From Pelotomaculum sp. PtaB.Bin104 (lineage in GTDB: Bacteria > Bacillota > Desulfotomaculia > Desulfotomaculales > Pelotomaculaceae), in assembly GCA_002067205.1 (NCBI GenBank), contig MVQL01000235.1, positions 1 through 64,000 on the forward strand: a stretch of 64,000 bases of DNA, written 5' to 3'. The notes under the pieces were generated by a model that was not told where the DNA came from, ran no database searches, and saw nothing but the letters and a program-made list of their open reading frames with translations. Made by a program: the position numbers and the translations under genes. Numbering within the stretch: the first letter of the stretch is position 1; every line of letters starts with the position of its first letter. Below are positions 53,084-61,132 of the stretch, one piece after another.

Positions 53084-53173
53084 TGGCGGAGAGAGTGAGA
53101 TTCGAACTCACGAGACAGTTACCCGTCCACACGCTCTCCAGGCGTGCGCCTTCATCCACTCGGCCATCTCTCC
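53084..53173 (-). tRNA. tRNA-Ser (anticodon GGA)
   Basis: Minus-strand cloverleaf with acceptor GGAGAGA/TCTCTCC, D arm, anticodon stem CACGC/GCGTG with loop CTGGAGA (anticodon GGA), a long variable arm typical of class II tRNA, T arm GTGAG-TTCGAAT-CTCAC, discriminator G and encoded CCA. Confidence 0.97.
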
Positions 53174-53298
53174 GTGCACTACTTTAAAAATGATCAGTTG
53201 TCAAAAACATTGCCCCCACCTATTTCACAGCAATAATGCTCAAATCAACTTATTTTCAGACGACGTTACTCTGCCTTGAAACTAATGGGGCAAAAATT

Positions 53299-53327
53299 AT
53301 TATACACGGATATTTTCATCACTGCAA
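53299..53327 (-). promoter_or_regulatory. Sigma-A promoter of the tRNA-Ser / SRP RNA unit
   Basis: Minus strand TTGCAG (53327-53322), 17 bases, TATAAT (53304-53299). The start would be near 53292, about 120 bases before the tRNA. Confidence 0.65.
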
Positions 53328-53409
53328 GTTTTTTTCCTGACTGTCTATACTGGCCTCTCCGGCTGCTGTCCGTCCGAAAAATCATTCAGACGAAATAATA
53401 AATAAACCC

Positions 53410-54345
53410 TTAGCCGCTGCATCCAGTACACAGGCCGGCTACTTCACCAACCGGCACCGCCAGGCCGGGCGGATCACTGCCGTATTCAGTACCGGTCAGT
53501 CTGCCAAAAACCACTCCAACGACCTGCCCGTTCCGGTCAAATACAGGGCTGCCGCTGTTCCCCGGAAATATGGGAGCATCAATGCTGAATACTCTTCCCG
53601 GCGTGTTCCCACCCTGCAGGTATCGTATAACCTTTCCTTCAACAACGATATTATTCAGACCTAACGGGTTGCCCACCACCCTAACTAGTTCACCGGGAAG
53701 CGGCGCCCGGGACATGTTGAGTGGTACCACCGGAAGGCTATCAGCTTGGAGATTAATTACCGCCAGGTCATAATCTGGCGCGCCGGCCCGGTATTCACCT
53801 CTAAATTTTTTCCCATCCGGGAAAGACACGGTTATATTCAGAGCCCCCTCGACCACATGATGGTTGGTGATTATTTGCCCGCTTGTATTAATATTAAAGC
53901 CTGTACCTGACTTTTGCGCTACCGCAAATGTTGAGCCCGGCTCACGGTAAACCACGTCAATTTCCACAACCGCCTTAAGCCAGGCGGGATCGATCTCCTT
54001 TTTCAGACGCAGCGATTCCAGCACCAGCCCTGCCATCTCCTGCGGCCACCTGAGACTGGGCCAGGAGGTCACAGCAACAAGCCCCAGGAATCCCAAGATG
54101 GCGACCAGGGCAACCAGCCGCAGCCACAGCGGCCGGCCGTCCGGAGCATCATCATCTTCTTCATCGAAACTATTAATAGCTTCCGCAAGCGGTTTCCCTT
54201 CTTCTTCCGCATTAGACCCTTTAGTGATTCTACTTGAACCGGCCTCATTTTCTGGAAAGTCCCTCTCGTTACTCACCTCAGCCAACTGTTCTTCACCTGT
54301 CGTTGTGGTGATTTCATTTTCTTTGAAGTCCTCATTTTTGCCCAT
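53410..54345 (-). CDS. Membrane-anchored trypsin-like serine protease (HtrA-like)
   Basis: 311 residues from ATG 54345 (GGAG 6 bases upstream). An acidic cytoplasmic N terminus (about 70 residues), one membrane span (LWLRLVALVAILGFLGLVAV), then a protease domain. It shows the catalytic His in ITNHHVVEG, Asp in DYDLAVINL, and Ser in PIFPGNSGSPV. No PDZ domain follows, so it is shorter than HtrA/DegP. Probably an extracytoplasmic quality-control or regulatory protease. Confidence 0.9.
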   Translation of the reverse strand: MGKNEDFKENEITTTTGEEQLAEVSNERDFPENEAGSSRITKGSNAEEEGKPLAEAINSFDEEDDDAPDGRPLWLRLVALVAILGFLGLVAVTSWPSLRWPQEMAGLVLESLRLKKEIDPAWLKAVVEIDVVYREPGSTFAVAQKSGTGFNINTSGQIITNHHVVEGALNITVSFPDGKKFRGEYRAGAPDYDLAVINLQADSLPVVPLNMSRAPLPGELVRVVGNPLGLNNIVVEGKVIRYLQGGNTPGRVFSIDAPIFPGNSGSPVFDRNGQVVGVVFGRLTGTEYGSDPPGLAVPVGEVAGLCTGCSG

Positions 54346-54734
54346 GATATTCTCCATTATATACTGTTAATCATCATCATTAAGTTACCTTCAGACAAAA
54401 CGGCGATTACCCCCATTTAAGGCAAGCCCCCTCGTGTCGATTAACTGTGTTTAGAGAGTGGCCATTTATCCTTCCTGTTGTTCGCCAAACTATTAGGTTT
54501 TTGGATAAATAATTTCAAGAATTAACTAACTACTTTATTAACTGATTAGGTAAATTTACCGCTAACTAAGCTACCGTTTATTTGGAACTTACTTACCAAA
54601 ATTACTAATTTCATTATACGTCACACCAATTGTAACTTGTAAACTGCTCTGAAATATATTTCGTCAAAGCAGTTATGATATAAAGCCTGTCTGATAATAC
54701 TTGTGTTTTCACGCGTTTGACCATTTGGATCAAG
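54346..54734. other. AT-rich intergenic stretch with a possible protease promoter
   Basis: No gene seen. On the minus strand TATAAT (54618-54613) lies behind TTTACA at 19 bases, a possible promoter for the protease. An AACTGCT/AGCAGTT repeat of 7 bp is further upstream. Confidence 0.35.
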
Positions 54735-55541
54735 CTACTGGATTAAGCGATTTTTCACCATGACCAGGGGAATACGCAAGGTTAGCAGAACAAAGGCCGC
54801 CAGCCAGGCTAAGTCAGTCAGAATAGACCAACTGGCCTGACCGAGTACCAGTGGTCGGATCACTTCCACGGCATGGTATAAGGGAGTAAGCCAGGGGATA
54901 AACCTCAATCCGGCCGGTAGGCTGTCCACCGGAAAGAAAACCCCGGCGAATAAAAACATCGGCGAGATAAAAAGTGTAAAAAAATACCCGAAGGAATCGT
55001 AATTTGGCGCAATGCTGGTCCAAATTAAAGACAGTATTGAGAAACCCATGACCATTAAAGCCAGCGGCACCGGGATCAAAAGCGCCCAGGGGGATTTAAT
55101 CACCCCAAACATGGCTACCACCAGAAAGAACACCAGCCCGTAAAGAACCCCTTTGAAGGTCCCGTACAGAATTTCACCCATCACCACATCGTCCATACTT
55201 ACGGGAGTGGCCACCATCCCGTGAAAGGTCTTTTGGTAGCCCATCCTGGTAAAGCTGCCATAGGTCATCTCGTAAGTGGTGGAAAACATTGCCGATGAAG
55301 CAATCAGCGCCGGGGCAAGGAAGTCAATATAAGTCAGCCCCTCGATCTGGCTGACGTACACCCCCAGGCCAAAACCCAGTGCCCATAGGTACAGCAGCGG
55401 CTCCACAAAGTTAAACATGAGGTTGGCCTTCCAGGTTTTCTTGAACACCTGCAGGTTGCGGTGAAAAACTTTTAAGATTAGAGGCCAGGACAGGTCAGGC
55501 CAGGTGAATAGTCCACTTAGTAGTCGACCTTTTTCCTCCAT
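54735..55541 (-). CDS. ABC-2 type exporter permease (NodJ-like)
   Basis: 268 residues. About six hydrophobic segments with VFKKTWKANLMFNFVEPLLYLWALGFGLG at the N terminus and SPMFLFAGVFFPVDSLP, the signature of the NodJ/ABC-2 family. Then PLYHAVEVIRPLVLG follows, also typical. It forms the membrane part of the exporter whose ATPase is upstream, 75-80 bases away. Substrate could be a drug, lipid or glycan; not evident. Confidence 0.88.
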   Translation of the reverse strand: MEEKGRLLSGLFTWPDLSWPLILKVFHRNLQVFKKTWKANLMFNFVEPLLYLWALGFGLGVYVSQIEGLTYIDFLAPALIASSAMFSTTYEMTYGSFTRMGYQKTFHGMVATPVSMDDVVMGEILYGTFKGVLYGLVFFLVVAMFGVIKSPWALLIPVPLALMVMGFSILSLIWTSIAPNYDSFGYFFTLFISPMFLFAGVFFPVDSLPAGLRFIPWLTPLYHAVEVIRPLVLGQASWSILTDLAWLAAFVLLTLRIPLVMVKNRLIQ

Positions 55542-55621
55542 TATCAAACAACCTTCCTAATACTCACCCTATTTTATGCTCTTAGCAAGCTCCCCATCTG
55601 TATCACTCAGGGGCATGGGGG

Positions 55622-56569
55622 TTAGTTAAGTGTCTCACCGGTGAGCTTAAGAAAGACATCTTCCAGATTGGTGGGCCTAAGCCGCTGGTAACTAATAGTT
55701 ATGCCCAGGCCGGCCGCTCTTTCCGCCACAAAAACGGCTATTTGCCGACCATGGTCGGTATAAATAACCATGTCGTCCCCCAGGGTTTGCCAGGCTCTGA
55801 TTAAATCCTCACTTCCCTTGATTAGCAAGTCGCGCTGAGAGGTATTCACCCCCAGTTCCAGGGCCTCTTGACCAACGTGACGCACAACCAGTTCTTCCGG
55901 CTTACCCTGCTCCAGAATTTTTCCCAGGTGGAGGATAATGAGGCGATCGCACAGCTGGCTGGCCTCTTCTAAATAATGTGTAGTCAAGAGCATAGTTGTG
56001 CCCATTTCCTTCAGCTTCCGCAGGCGCTGCCACACCAAGTGGCGGGCATAGGGATCAAGGCCCGTGGTGGGCTCATCCAGGATTAAAAGCTCGGGCTGAT
56101 TGATCAGTGCCCGTCCAATGGTCAGACGCCGCTTCAAGCCGCCCGAAAGGTGCTCCACCACGGCACCGGACTTGTCCGACAGGTCCATGAAAGCCAATAT
56201 CTCATCAGCCCGCCCGCCCGCCAGGTCCCTTTTCATCTGAAAGTAACCGGCATAAATAATCAGGTTTTCCCGCACGGACAATTCCGGGTCCAGGTTGTCC
56301 TCCTGGGGAACCACCCCGATCCTGGACTTTATACTCCTGGCTCGGGTCATAATGTCTTCCCCGAAAACCTCAAGCTTCCCGGCAGTCACCGGTGAAAATC
56401 CGTAGATCATTTTTGCTATGGATGTTTTGCCGGCGCCGTTCGGCCCAAGTAAACCAAAGCACTCTCCACGGGAGACAGTAAAGTCCACCCCTTTAACAGC
56501 CTCAAAATCACCGAACCTTTTTACCAAACCGCGGGCAATAACCACTTTATCATTATTTTGTCCGCTCAT
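55622..56569 (-). CDS. ABC exporter ATPase (NodI/CcmA-like)
   Basis: 315 residues. It has Walker A LGPNGAGKTS, Q-loop GVVPQEDNLDPEL, signature HLSGGLKRRL, Walker B LLILDEPTTGLDP and the H-loop TTHYLEEA. A C-terminal region of about 90 residues ends with YQRLRPTNLEDVFLKLTG, typical of ABC-2 drug or NodI exporters. ATG start. Operon with the permease downstream. Confidence 0.92.
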   Translation of the reverse strand: MSGQNNDKVVIARGLVKRFGDFEAVKGVDFTVSRGECFGLLGPNGAGKTSIAKMIYGFSPVTAGKLEVFGEDIMTRARSIKSRIGVVPQEDNLDPELSVRENLIIYAGYFQMKRDLAGGRADEILAFMDLSDKSGAVVEHLSGGLKRRLTIGRALINQPELLILDEPTTGLDPYARHLVWQRLRKLKEMGTTMLLTTHYLEEASQLCDRLIILHLGKILEQGKPEELVVRHVGQEALELGVNTSQRDLLIKGSEDLIRAWQTLGDDMVIYTDHGRQIAVFVAERAAGLGITISYQRLRPTNLEDVFLKLTGETLN

Positions 56570-56639
56570 TGTTCCCTCTGTTTAGAAAAATTTAAATTAT
56601 TGTTATTATACCACAAACGTTCTAACAACCAGGCTGGGT

Positions 56640-56951
56640 TCTCGTAAGCTTAATTTAGGAACTTATGGTGATAAAGTAGGAGTTAAAGAGACTCTAAAAA
56701 TAGCGGTGATCGCCGGCATTAGTATCGCTTCAGCTGGGTTCATAATAATCAATTTATGGCCGATCCAAATAGTGGGGCTGTTCAGTCAAGGTGATGTTGC
56801 TTTGACGGAAATGACTTCCCAGGCGTCCCCAAGAATCAACCACTTGCTTCAGAGGTTAAACAGCCGGTCTAAATATAAACGAACAAATCGAGGACTGATT
56901 CCCAGCCGCATCCAATCGAATACATTATCTATTCTTGAAGAATGTAGTTAG
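56640..56951 (+). pseudogene. Fragment of a MATE-family efflux protein
   Basis: The plus-strand frame from about 56640 reads NLGTYGDKVGVKETLKIAV, then a membrane segment AGFIIINLWPIQIVGLFSQGD. This matches the internal repeat of MATE (NorM/DinF-type) transporters, where such a segment follows G-x2-K-x2-R-V-K-E-T-x-K. Homology stops near 56805. No start, ribosome site or remaining 400 residues are present. A remnant of gene loss. Confidence 0.6.
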
Positions 56952-57066
56952 CATAATTTTGAACTCCATAAAAATGGCTGACTGACATAATCAAGTCACA
57001 ACAAATATTGAAAAGCGGCACAGCCTTAAGGCACGCGCCGCCGCTGTACTTAAAATATATTCAATT

Positions 57067-58320
57067 TCAATGCCCTGCCCATGCCGCACAGCCTGAACGG
57101 ATCATCCGGGATATCCTTTTAGTTTCCTGGCAGACCACCCAGAACAAGCAGTTTTCTTCAGAGGGGACAAAGTGGTCGCCGGTTTGCTCAAAATTTACCG
57201 CATAGCACCCGCCTGTGCACTGCCGGGAGCAACTATGGCAATAGGGCTGCTGGCGGCTAATTGGATTTTGGAAAGGCTCTAATAATTGCATATTTATATC
57301 CGAATTCACGTTACCCACAATGGCCCTGCCGGCTTCCTCAGTTAGGCCCAGAAGCTTTGAGCAGGGGCTGACATCCCCGTTAGGGGCCACCGCCAGTGAA
57401 GTCCTGCCGGCCCGGCATCCCCAGCCGGTATACTCACCTTCCCCCTTTTCAAATTCCTCGATAAAAATAGGGTAGCCTTTTTGCTTGAGGTTGAGATAAT
57501 CGCGCAAAATATCCAGTAGATTAAGACCATACTGCTCTATTTCCTCTTTGCTCCAGCAACTGGCGCCCTGGGCCGGGGCGATGATGAACTGATTAATTCC
57601 CATGCCGACCAGATGGTTAAAGTCTTCCCTCATTTTATCGATGGCCTCTGTACTGACGGTCATCCTGGCACCCAGCCAGGGCTGGTAGGTTTTGATCAAT
57701 GGGAGTAAGCCGGCAATTTTGTGCCAGGTACCCTCCCCACTCCTGGTCAGGCGGTAGCGGTCGTGGGTTTCCGGGCCGCCGTCAATGCTCAGCAGCATAT
57801 TAATTTTGTGTTGGGAAAAAAACTTCAGGATTTCTTCATTAACCAGTGTACCGTTGGTAGTTACAGCCCAGGTGACAGCAAGGTTGTGTTTTTGAGCGAC
57901 TTCCAGCGCATAGGGCACTAATTTTTTAATCAGGTTGAATTCCAGCAGGGGCTCGCCGCCAAATAAGGTTATGTTCACATTGGGAAATGCAGCCCGCTCC
58001 ATCAATAGGTCAATTGCTTTTTGAGCCGTGGCAAAGGTCATGCGGTCCTGCGGGCTTTTCTGGTGGATGAAGCAGTAGCTGCAGGTTAAATTGCAGTTAA
58101 AGGTCAGGTTCAGTTCCAGAGCGGCCAGCCCAAGCTTGCACAGGTTTAATTCCCTATCGGCCATAACCGCTAATTTTTCAGCATCATCGACGCTTATAAA
58201 AAATTCCTTTATTAAATTTTCTTTGAGCACCCGAGGAGAGTACCCCGGATTGTTCCGGGTGTACCCTCTGATTTTTTCCGCTATCTGTTCCAACCAGGCT
58301 GCCTGGTTTTTATTTTCCAT
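57067..58320 (-). CDS. Radical SAM/SPASM peptide-modifying enzyme
   Basis: 417 residues. The 4Fe-4S SAM site is CNLTCSYC (C76, C80, C83), followed by ITLFGGEPLLEFN and LSIDGGPETHDRYR, typical of the radical SAM core. The SPASM domain has GCRAGRTSLAVAPNGDVSPC and CHSCSRQCTGGCYAVNF, then two more cysteines (about C400 region), enough for two auxiliary clusters. It has a 60-residue helical N terminus of unknown role. The gene begins 3 bases after a Cys-rich protein gene, so it probably modifies that protein, for example with thioether links to Cys, as in ranthipeptides or sactipeptides (inference). Confidence 0.88.
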   Translation of the reverse strand: MENKNQAAWLEQIAEKIRGYTRNNPGYSPRVLKENLIKEFFISVDDAEKLAVMADRELNLCKLGLAALELNLTFNCNLTCSYCFIHQKSPQDRMTFATAQKAIDLLMERAAFPNVNITLFGGEPLLEFNLIKKLVPYALEVAQKHNLAVTWAVTTNGTLVNEEILKFFSQHKINMLLSIDGGPETHDRYRLTRSGEGTWHKIAGLLPLIKTYQPWLGARMTVSTEAIDKMREDFNHLVGMGINQFIIAPAQGASCWSKEEIEQYGLNLLDILRDYLNLKQKGYPIFIEEFEKGEGEYTGWGCRAGRTSLAVAPNGDVSPCSKLLGLTEEAGRAIVGNVNSDINMQLLEPFQNPISRQQPYCHSCSRQCTGGCYAVNFEQTGDHFVPSEENCLFWVVCQETKRISRMIRSGCAAWAGH

Positions 58321-58323
58321 AGA

Positions 58324-59271
58324 CTATTCCTTTTTCTTATCGCTGTCTTCTCCCTGGGCTTCCTGGACACCAAATCCCATCGGCTGGTGGGAAACTGTGG
58401 CTGATTCCGGCGACATAACTGACGCTGGTTCGGTCAGGCCGGAAAACGGCTCGCGGCAAGTGTAGCTGCCCAGCGGGCCGCATTGAGGGTTCCAGGGCTG
58501 GAACGGGAAAACCGGACATGACGGCATATATTGTGCCGTGCAGGGCTGCATAAATTGTGTCGTGCAGGGCTGCATATATTGTGCCATGCATGGCTGAGCG
58601 TACTGACAAATACAGGGCATAGTATATTGGAAGGGACCGCACATGAATTGCGGGCACGCGCCGCCGGAGGGGCCGCAAATCCCGTAGCCACCCTGGCAGG
58701 CATAGGCCATGACACAGCTGTCAGGCAAAGTGCCAGTATAATCATTAGTGCAAGTGTAGCACATACATGGTTGGCACCACATACTTTGACTGCCCTGTTC
58801 CACCTGGCCCGCCATGGGGCCGGTGGTTGGGGTTCCACCTACAGGCGGCCCCACTATGCCGTAAAATTGCTGGCCCGCGCAGGTATAGCCAATAGGAATG
58901 TTGCATTGAGAGCCAAATTCAAAAGGCCCGCAGGCACTGGGCACATAGCTGCCGGGGCAGGAAAAGGCACCCGTGCAGTAGTCCGGCGGCCTGCAGACAT
59001 ACTGCTGAGTGCATGAAAACTGAGGACCGGTGCAACCTATATGGGCCTTGACACTATCTCTCATCCACCCCGCAACGTCTTGGGCTGCAGAGCGGAGCGG
59101 GTCCTCCCAGACCACCAGGATTGACTTAACCGGCACCGTACCGATTCCCTCGGCTGTTTCTATGCGCACACAATTTTGGTCTACCGCTAATACCGTACCG
59201 GAAATTTTTCTGCCGTTGAGAAGCTCAATAACAGCTTTTTTACCCTGACAATCATTCAATTGCTTATCCAA
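58324..59271 (-). CDS. Cys-rich protein with an LSm-like N terminus; candidate substrate of the radical SAM enzyme
   Basis: 315 residues, not assigned to a known family. Residues about 11-56 form an LSm-like beta region (KKAVIELLNGRKISGTVLAVD... VVWE), as in DUF2642 spore-coat proteins. Residues 80-272 hold 25 cysteines. Spacing is near regular: C80, 87, 93, 99, 105; then C186, 192, 199, 206; and C220-C252 in repeats of 8 (C-[MT]-[AT]-Q-[YF]-M-Q/P-P). An acidic/Lys tail ends the protein. TTG start after AAGGAGTGA. It lies directly upstream of a SPASM radical SAM gene. It may be a very long RiPP-type precursor or a spore-coat protein that is cross-linked. No signal peptide. Confidence 0.75.
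   Translation of the reverse strand: MDKQLNDCQGKKAVIELLNGRKISGTVLAVDQNCVRIETAEGIGTVPVKSILVVWEDPLRSAAQDVAGWMRDSVKAHIGCTGPQFSCTQQYVCRPPDYCTGAFSCPGSYVPSACGPFEFGSQCNIPIGYTCAGQQFYGIVGPPVGGTPTTGPMAGQVEQGSQSMWCQPCMCYTCTNDYTGTLPDSCVMAYACQGGYGICGPSGGACPQFMCGPFQYTMPCICQYAQPCMAQYMQPCTTQFMQPCTAQYMPSCPVFPFQPWNPQCGPLGSYTCREPFSGLTEPASVMSPESATVSHQPMGFGVQEAQGEDSDKKKE
58528..58599. repeat. 24-bp tandem repeat within the Cys-rich gene
   Basis: Three copies of a 24-base unit (58528-58551, 58552-58575, 58576-58599), encoding the 8-residue Cys repeats. Copies diverge by only a few bases, so the array is recent. Confidence 0.8.
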
Positions 59272-59312
59272 ATTAAATCACTCCTTAACCAGTTGCTTAA
59301 AGTCTTTACTGG

Positions 59313-59321
59313 CATTATATG
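59313..59321 (-). promoter_or_regulatory. Possible mother-cell -10 of the Cys-rich / radical SAM operon
   Basis: Minus-strand CATATAATG resembles the sigma-E/sigma-K -10 (CATA-box). AACC lies 16 bases upstream, and no TTGACA-like -35 is seen. TATAAT is also embedded, so a sigma-A reading is possible. Confidence 0.35.
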
Positions 59322-59358
59322 CTTGGTGGAGTTCTTTGGTTTGTGCGGGGAAGAAATT

Positions 59359-59393
59359 AAAAAACCTTCCTCATTGAACTTGAAAGGTTTTTG
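59359..59393. terminator. Bidirectional hairpin between divergent genes
   Basis: AAAACCTT (59361-59368) and AAGGTTTT (59384-59391) with T on both sides. It lies upstream of both genes, so it may insulate them or act as a leader attenuator. Confidence 0.5.
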
Positions 59394-59442
59394 GGGCTTT
59401 TTGTGGAATTTGTTGTATATATCGATTAGGAGGAACCAAATT

Positions 59443-60237
59443 TTGAGATTTTGCAGCCTTTCGTCCTGCAGCTACGCCAACAGTGTCGTGGTGCAGGACA
59501 ATAATACTTGCGTCTTAATTGACTGCGGCCTCAGGAAACGGGACATCAAGCCCTTTCTGGCACTGGCCGGCCTTACAGTAGGGAATCTTGACGCGATCCT
59601 GGTGACCCATTGCCACATTGACCATATTTACGGTCTCCGATTTATTTGTCAGGAAAAAGACCTGCCCATATATTCAACTACGAATATACTGAGAAAACTT
59701 AAAGAAAATACTCGGTTTAAAACAATGCCTAAATTGATTCCCTTCAGCCAACGCGCCGCAAACAAAATCGGCAGTCTTGCGGTAACTCACTTCAGCCTGT
59801 CCCATGACGTTGAGACTATCGGCTTTGTTCTCAGCAGCAACGGCGAGCGGATGGGGTTTCTTACTGATACCGGCTTCGTCCCGGCCGGCTGTCTTGACGC
59901 TTTACAATCACTTGACTACTTGTACATAGAAGCTAACCACGATCCGGACCTGTATAAAAAGTCGGCCAAGCCGCCGCACGTGATCCGGCGCAACCTCGGC
60001 CCTGCCGGTCACCTGTCCAACGGGCAGTGCGGCCAGGCACTGCAGTCAATGGGGCTGGAAAGATGCAAACTGGTTGTGCTGGGCCACCTCAGTGAAGACG
60101 ACAACAATCCCGCCCTGGCGATAAAAACTGTCAGGCAGCACCTTGCCCCGGGCATAAACCTGGTCAGCGCGCCCTCACGGACTCCTGGAAAGTGGTCTGA
60201 TTATCATCATCAAAGGACCCCTGGAGCACCGGCCTAA
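59443..60237 (+). CDS. Metallo-beta-lactamase fold hydrolase (YycJ/WalJ-like)
   Basis: 264 residues from TTG 59443, which has AGGAGG upstream. Upstream in-frame codons to 59260 are not supported. It has CSLSSCSYANSVVV at the N terminus, ILVTHCHIDHIYGL (the H-x-H-x-D-H motif with C in place of a residue), LSHDVETIGFVL, MGFLTDTGF and EANHDPDLY, all typical of YycJ. YycJ is a DNA or RNA exonuclease-like protein in Bacillus. The 3' end overlaps the convergent mrfB by 74 bases. Confidence 0.88.
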   Translation: MRFCSLSSCSYANSVVVQDNNTCVLIDCGLRKRDIKPFLALAGLTVGNLDAILVTHCHIDHIYGLRFICQEKDLPIYSTTNILRKLKENTRFKTMPKLIPFSQRAANKIGSLAVTHFSLSHDVETIGFVLSSNGERMGFLTDTGFVPAGCLDALQSLDYLYIEANHDPDLYKKSAKPPHVIRRNLGPAGHLSNGQCGQALQSMGLERCKLVVLGHLSEDDNNPALAIKTVRQHLAPGINLVSAPSRTPGKWSDYHHQRTPGAPA

Positions 60238-61132
60238 AGAGCCTGGCCATCGCCAGGAGGTCAAGCCTGTTGTGTTCAATGATCGGCCAAATTAGATCAA
60301 GATCTTGTTTTTGGGTGAAGCGGTGGTAGGTCTGGGGGATTAAATAGCCAGGCAGATCATCCTCACGGCGGAAATTTAAGAGGTGCTCTTCCAGCGTCAC
60401 CAGTCTGCAGTTAGGCAGCACACCGCCAAAATGCCTTTTGGCGTGAAAGAGCAGGTCCACCTGGTGGTGCGGGTAGCTGTAAAAAAGCCGGTGCTCGATG
60501 CTCCGCCCGGAGATATAAGGCACATCGAACCTTTTTCCATTAAAGGACACCACTACTTTATAATGGCTGAACACCTCCTGGGCAGCCGCCAGAACTGCTT
60601 TTTCCTCCCGGTAGTGCCTGGCCAAAAATTGATTAACATGAAGCCTGCCCAGCCTGTAGTACAGGAAGCCGATCAGAAACAGCGGCTGGCTGGCCCACAG
60701 GCCCGTTGTCTCGATATCCAGGAAAAGGATCTCTTCCGGACTAAAATATGAAAGCAGCTCCCAGGTACCGGCCCCCAGAAGTTGAAGCTCTCCTACCCGT
60801 TGCCCCTGCAGCAAACTAAGAACCTCACCGGCTGGCTCCATCCATTTGGGGTGGACCAATAAGTCTGAAACACAAGAAAATCCCTGCCGGCGCAGCTGTC
60901 CTTCCGTGACCGGCCCAATCCCTCTAACCAGCTGTAAATTAGTATGTAAAACAGCGGGGTCAGGTGCCGGAAAGGGGAGGGCACCCGGCTCTACAGTTTC
61001 CAACATAACGCATACGCCGAACTTTGAAGATACCTCCTGCCCCTCCGGCATCACAGCGAGGCTAATCCCTGGCTCCACACGGGCGGGCCGGTTTTTAATA
61101 TTGTTGAGCCGCTGGAATAAACTCATGCTCAC
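60164..61132 (-). CDS. mrfB: MrfB (YprB) DEDD-type exonuclease
   Basis: 322 residues. An N-terminal HhH-like region (LVRGIGPVTEGQLRRQG) precedes an RNase H-fold exonuclease: ILFLDIETTGL (first D-x-E), VVSFNGKRFDVPYI, and HNRLDLLAMARL (last D). In B. subtilis MrfA (helicase) and MrfB remove mitomycin C lesions independently of UvrABC. The start ATG overlaps the mrfA stop by 4 bases (ATGA). Overlap with the convergent YycJ-like gene is unusual. Confidence 0.92.
   Translation of the reverse strand: MSMSLFQRLNNIKNRPARVEPGISLAVMPEGQEVSSKFGVCVMLETVEPGALPFPAPDPAVLHTNLQLVRGIGPVTEGQLRRQGFSCVSDLLVHPKWMEPAGEVLSLLQGQRVGELQLLGAGTWELLSYFSPEEILFLDIETTGLWASQPLFLIGFLYYRLGRLHVNQFLARHYREEKAVLAAAQEVFSHYKVVVSFNGKRFDVPYISGRSIEHRLFYSYPHHQVDLLFHAKRHFGGVLPNCRLVTLEEHLLNFRREDDLPGYLIPQTYHRFTQKQDLDLIWPIIEHNRLDLLAMARLFRPVLQGSFDDDNQTTFQESVRAR

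Noticed and set aside
59260-59442. Upstream extension of the YycJ-like gene
   Set aside because: The extension covers the divergent promoter region and a hairpin; the ribosome site supports TTG 59443.
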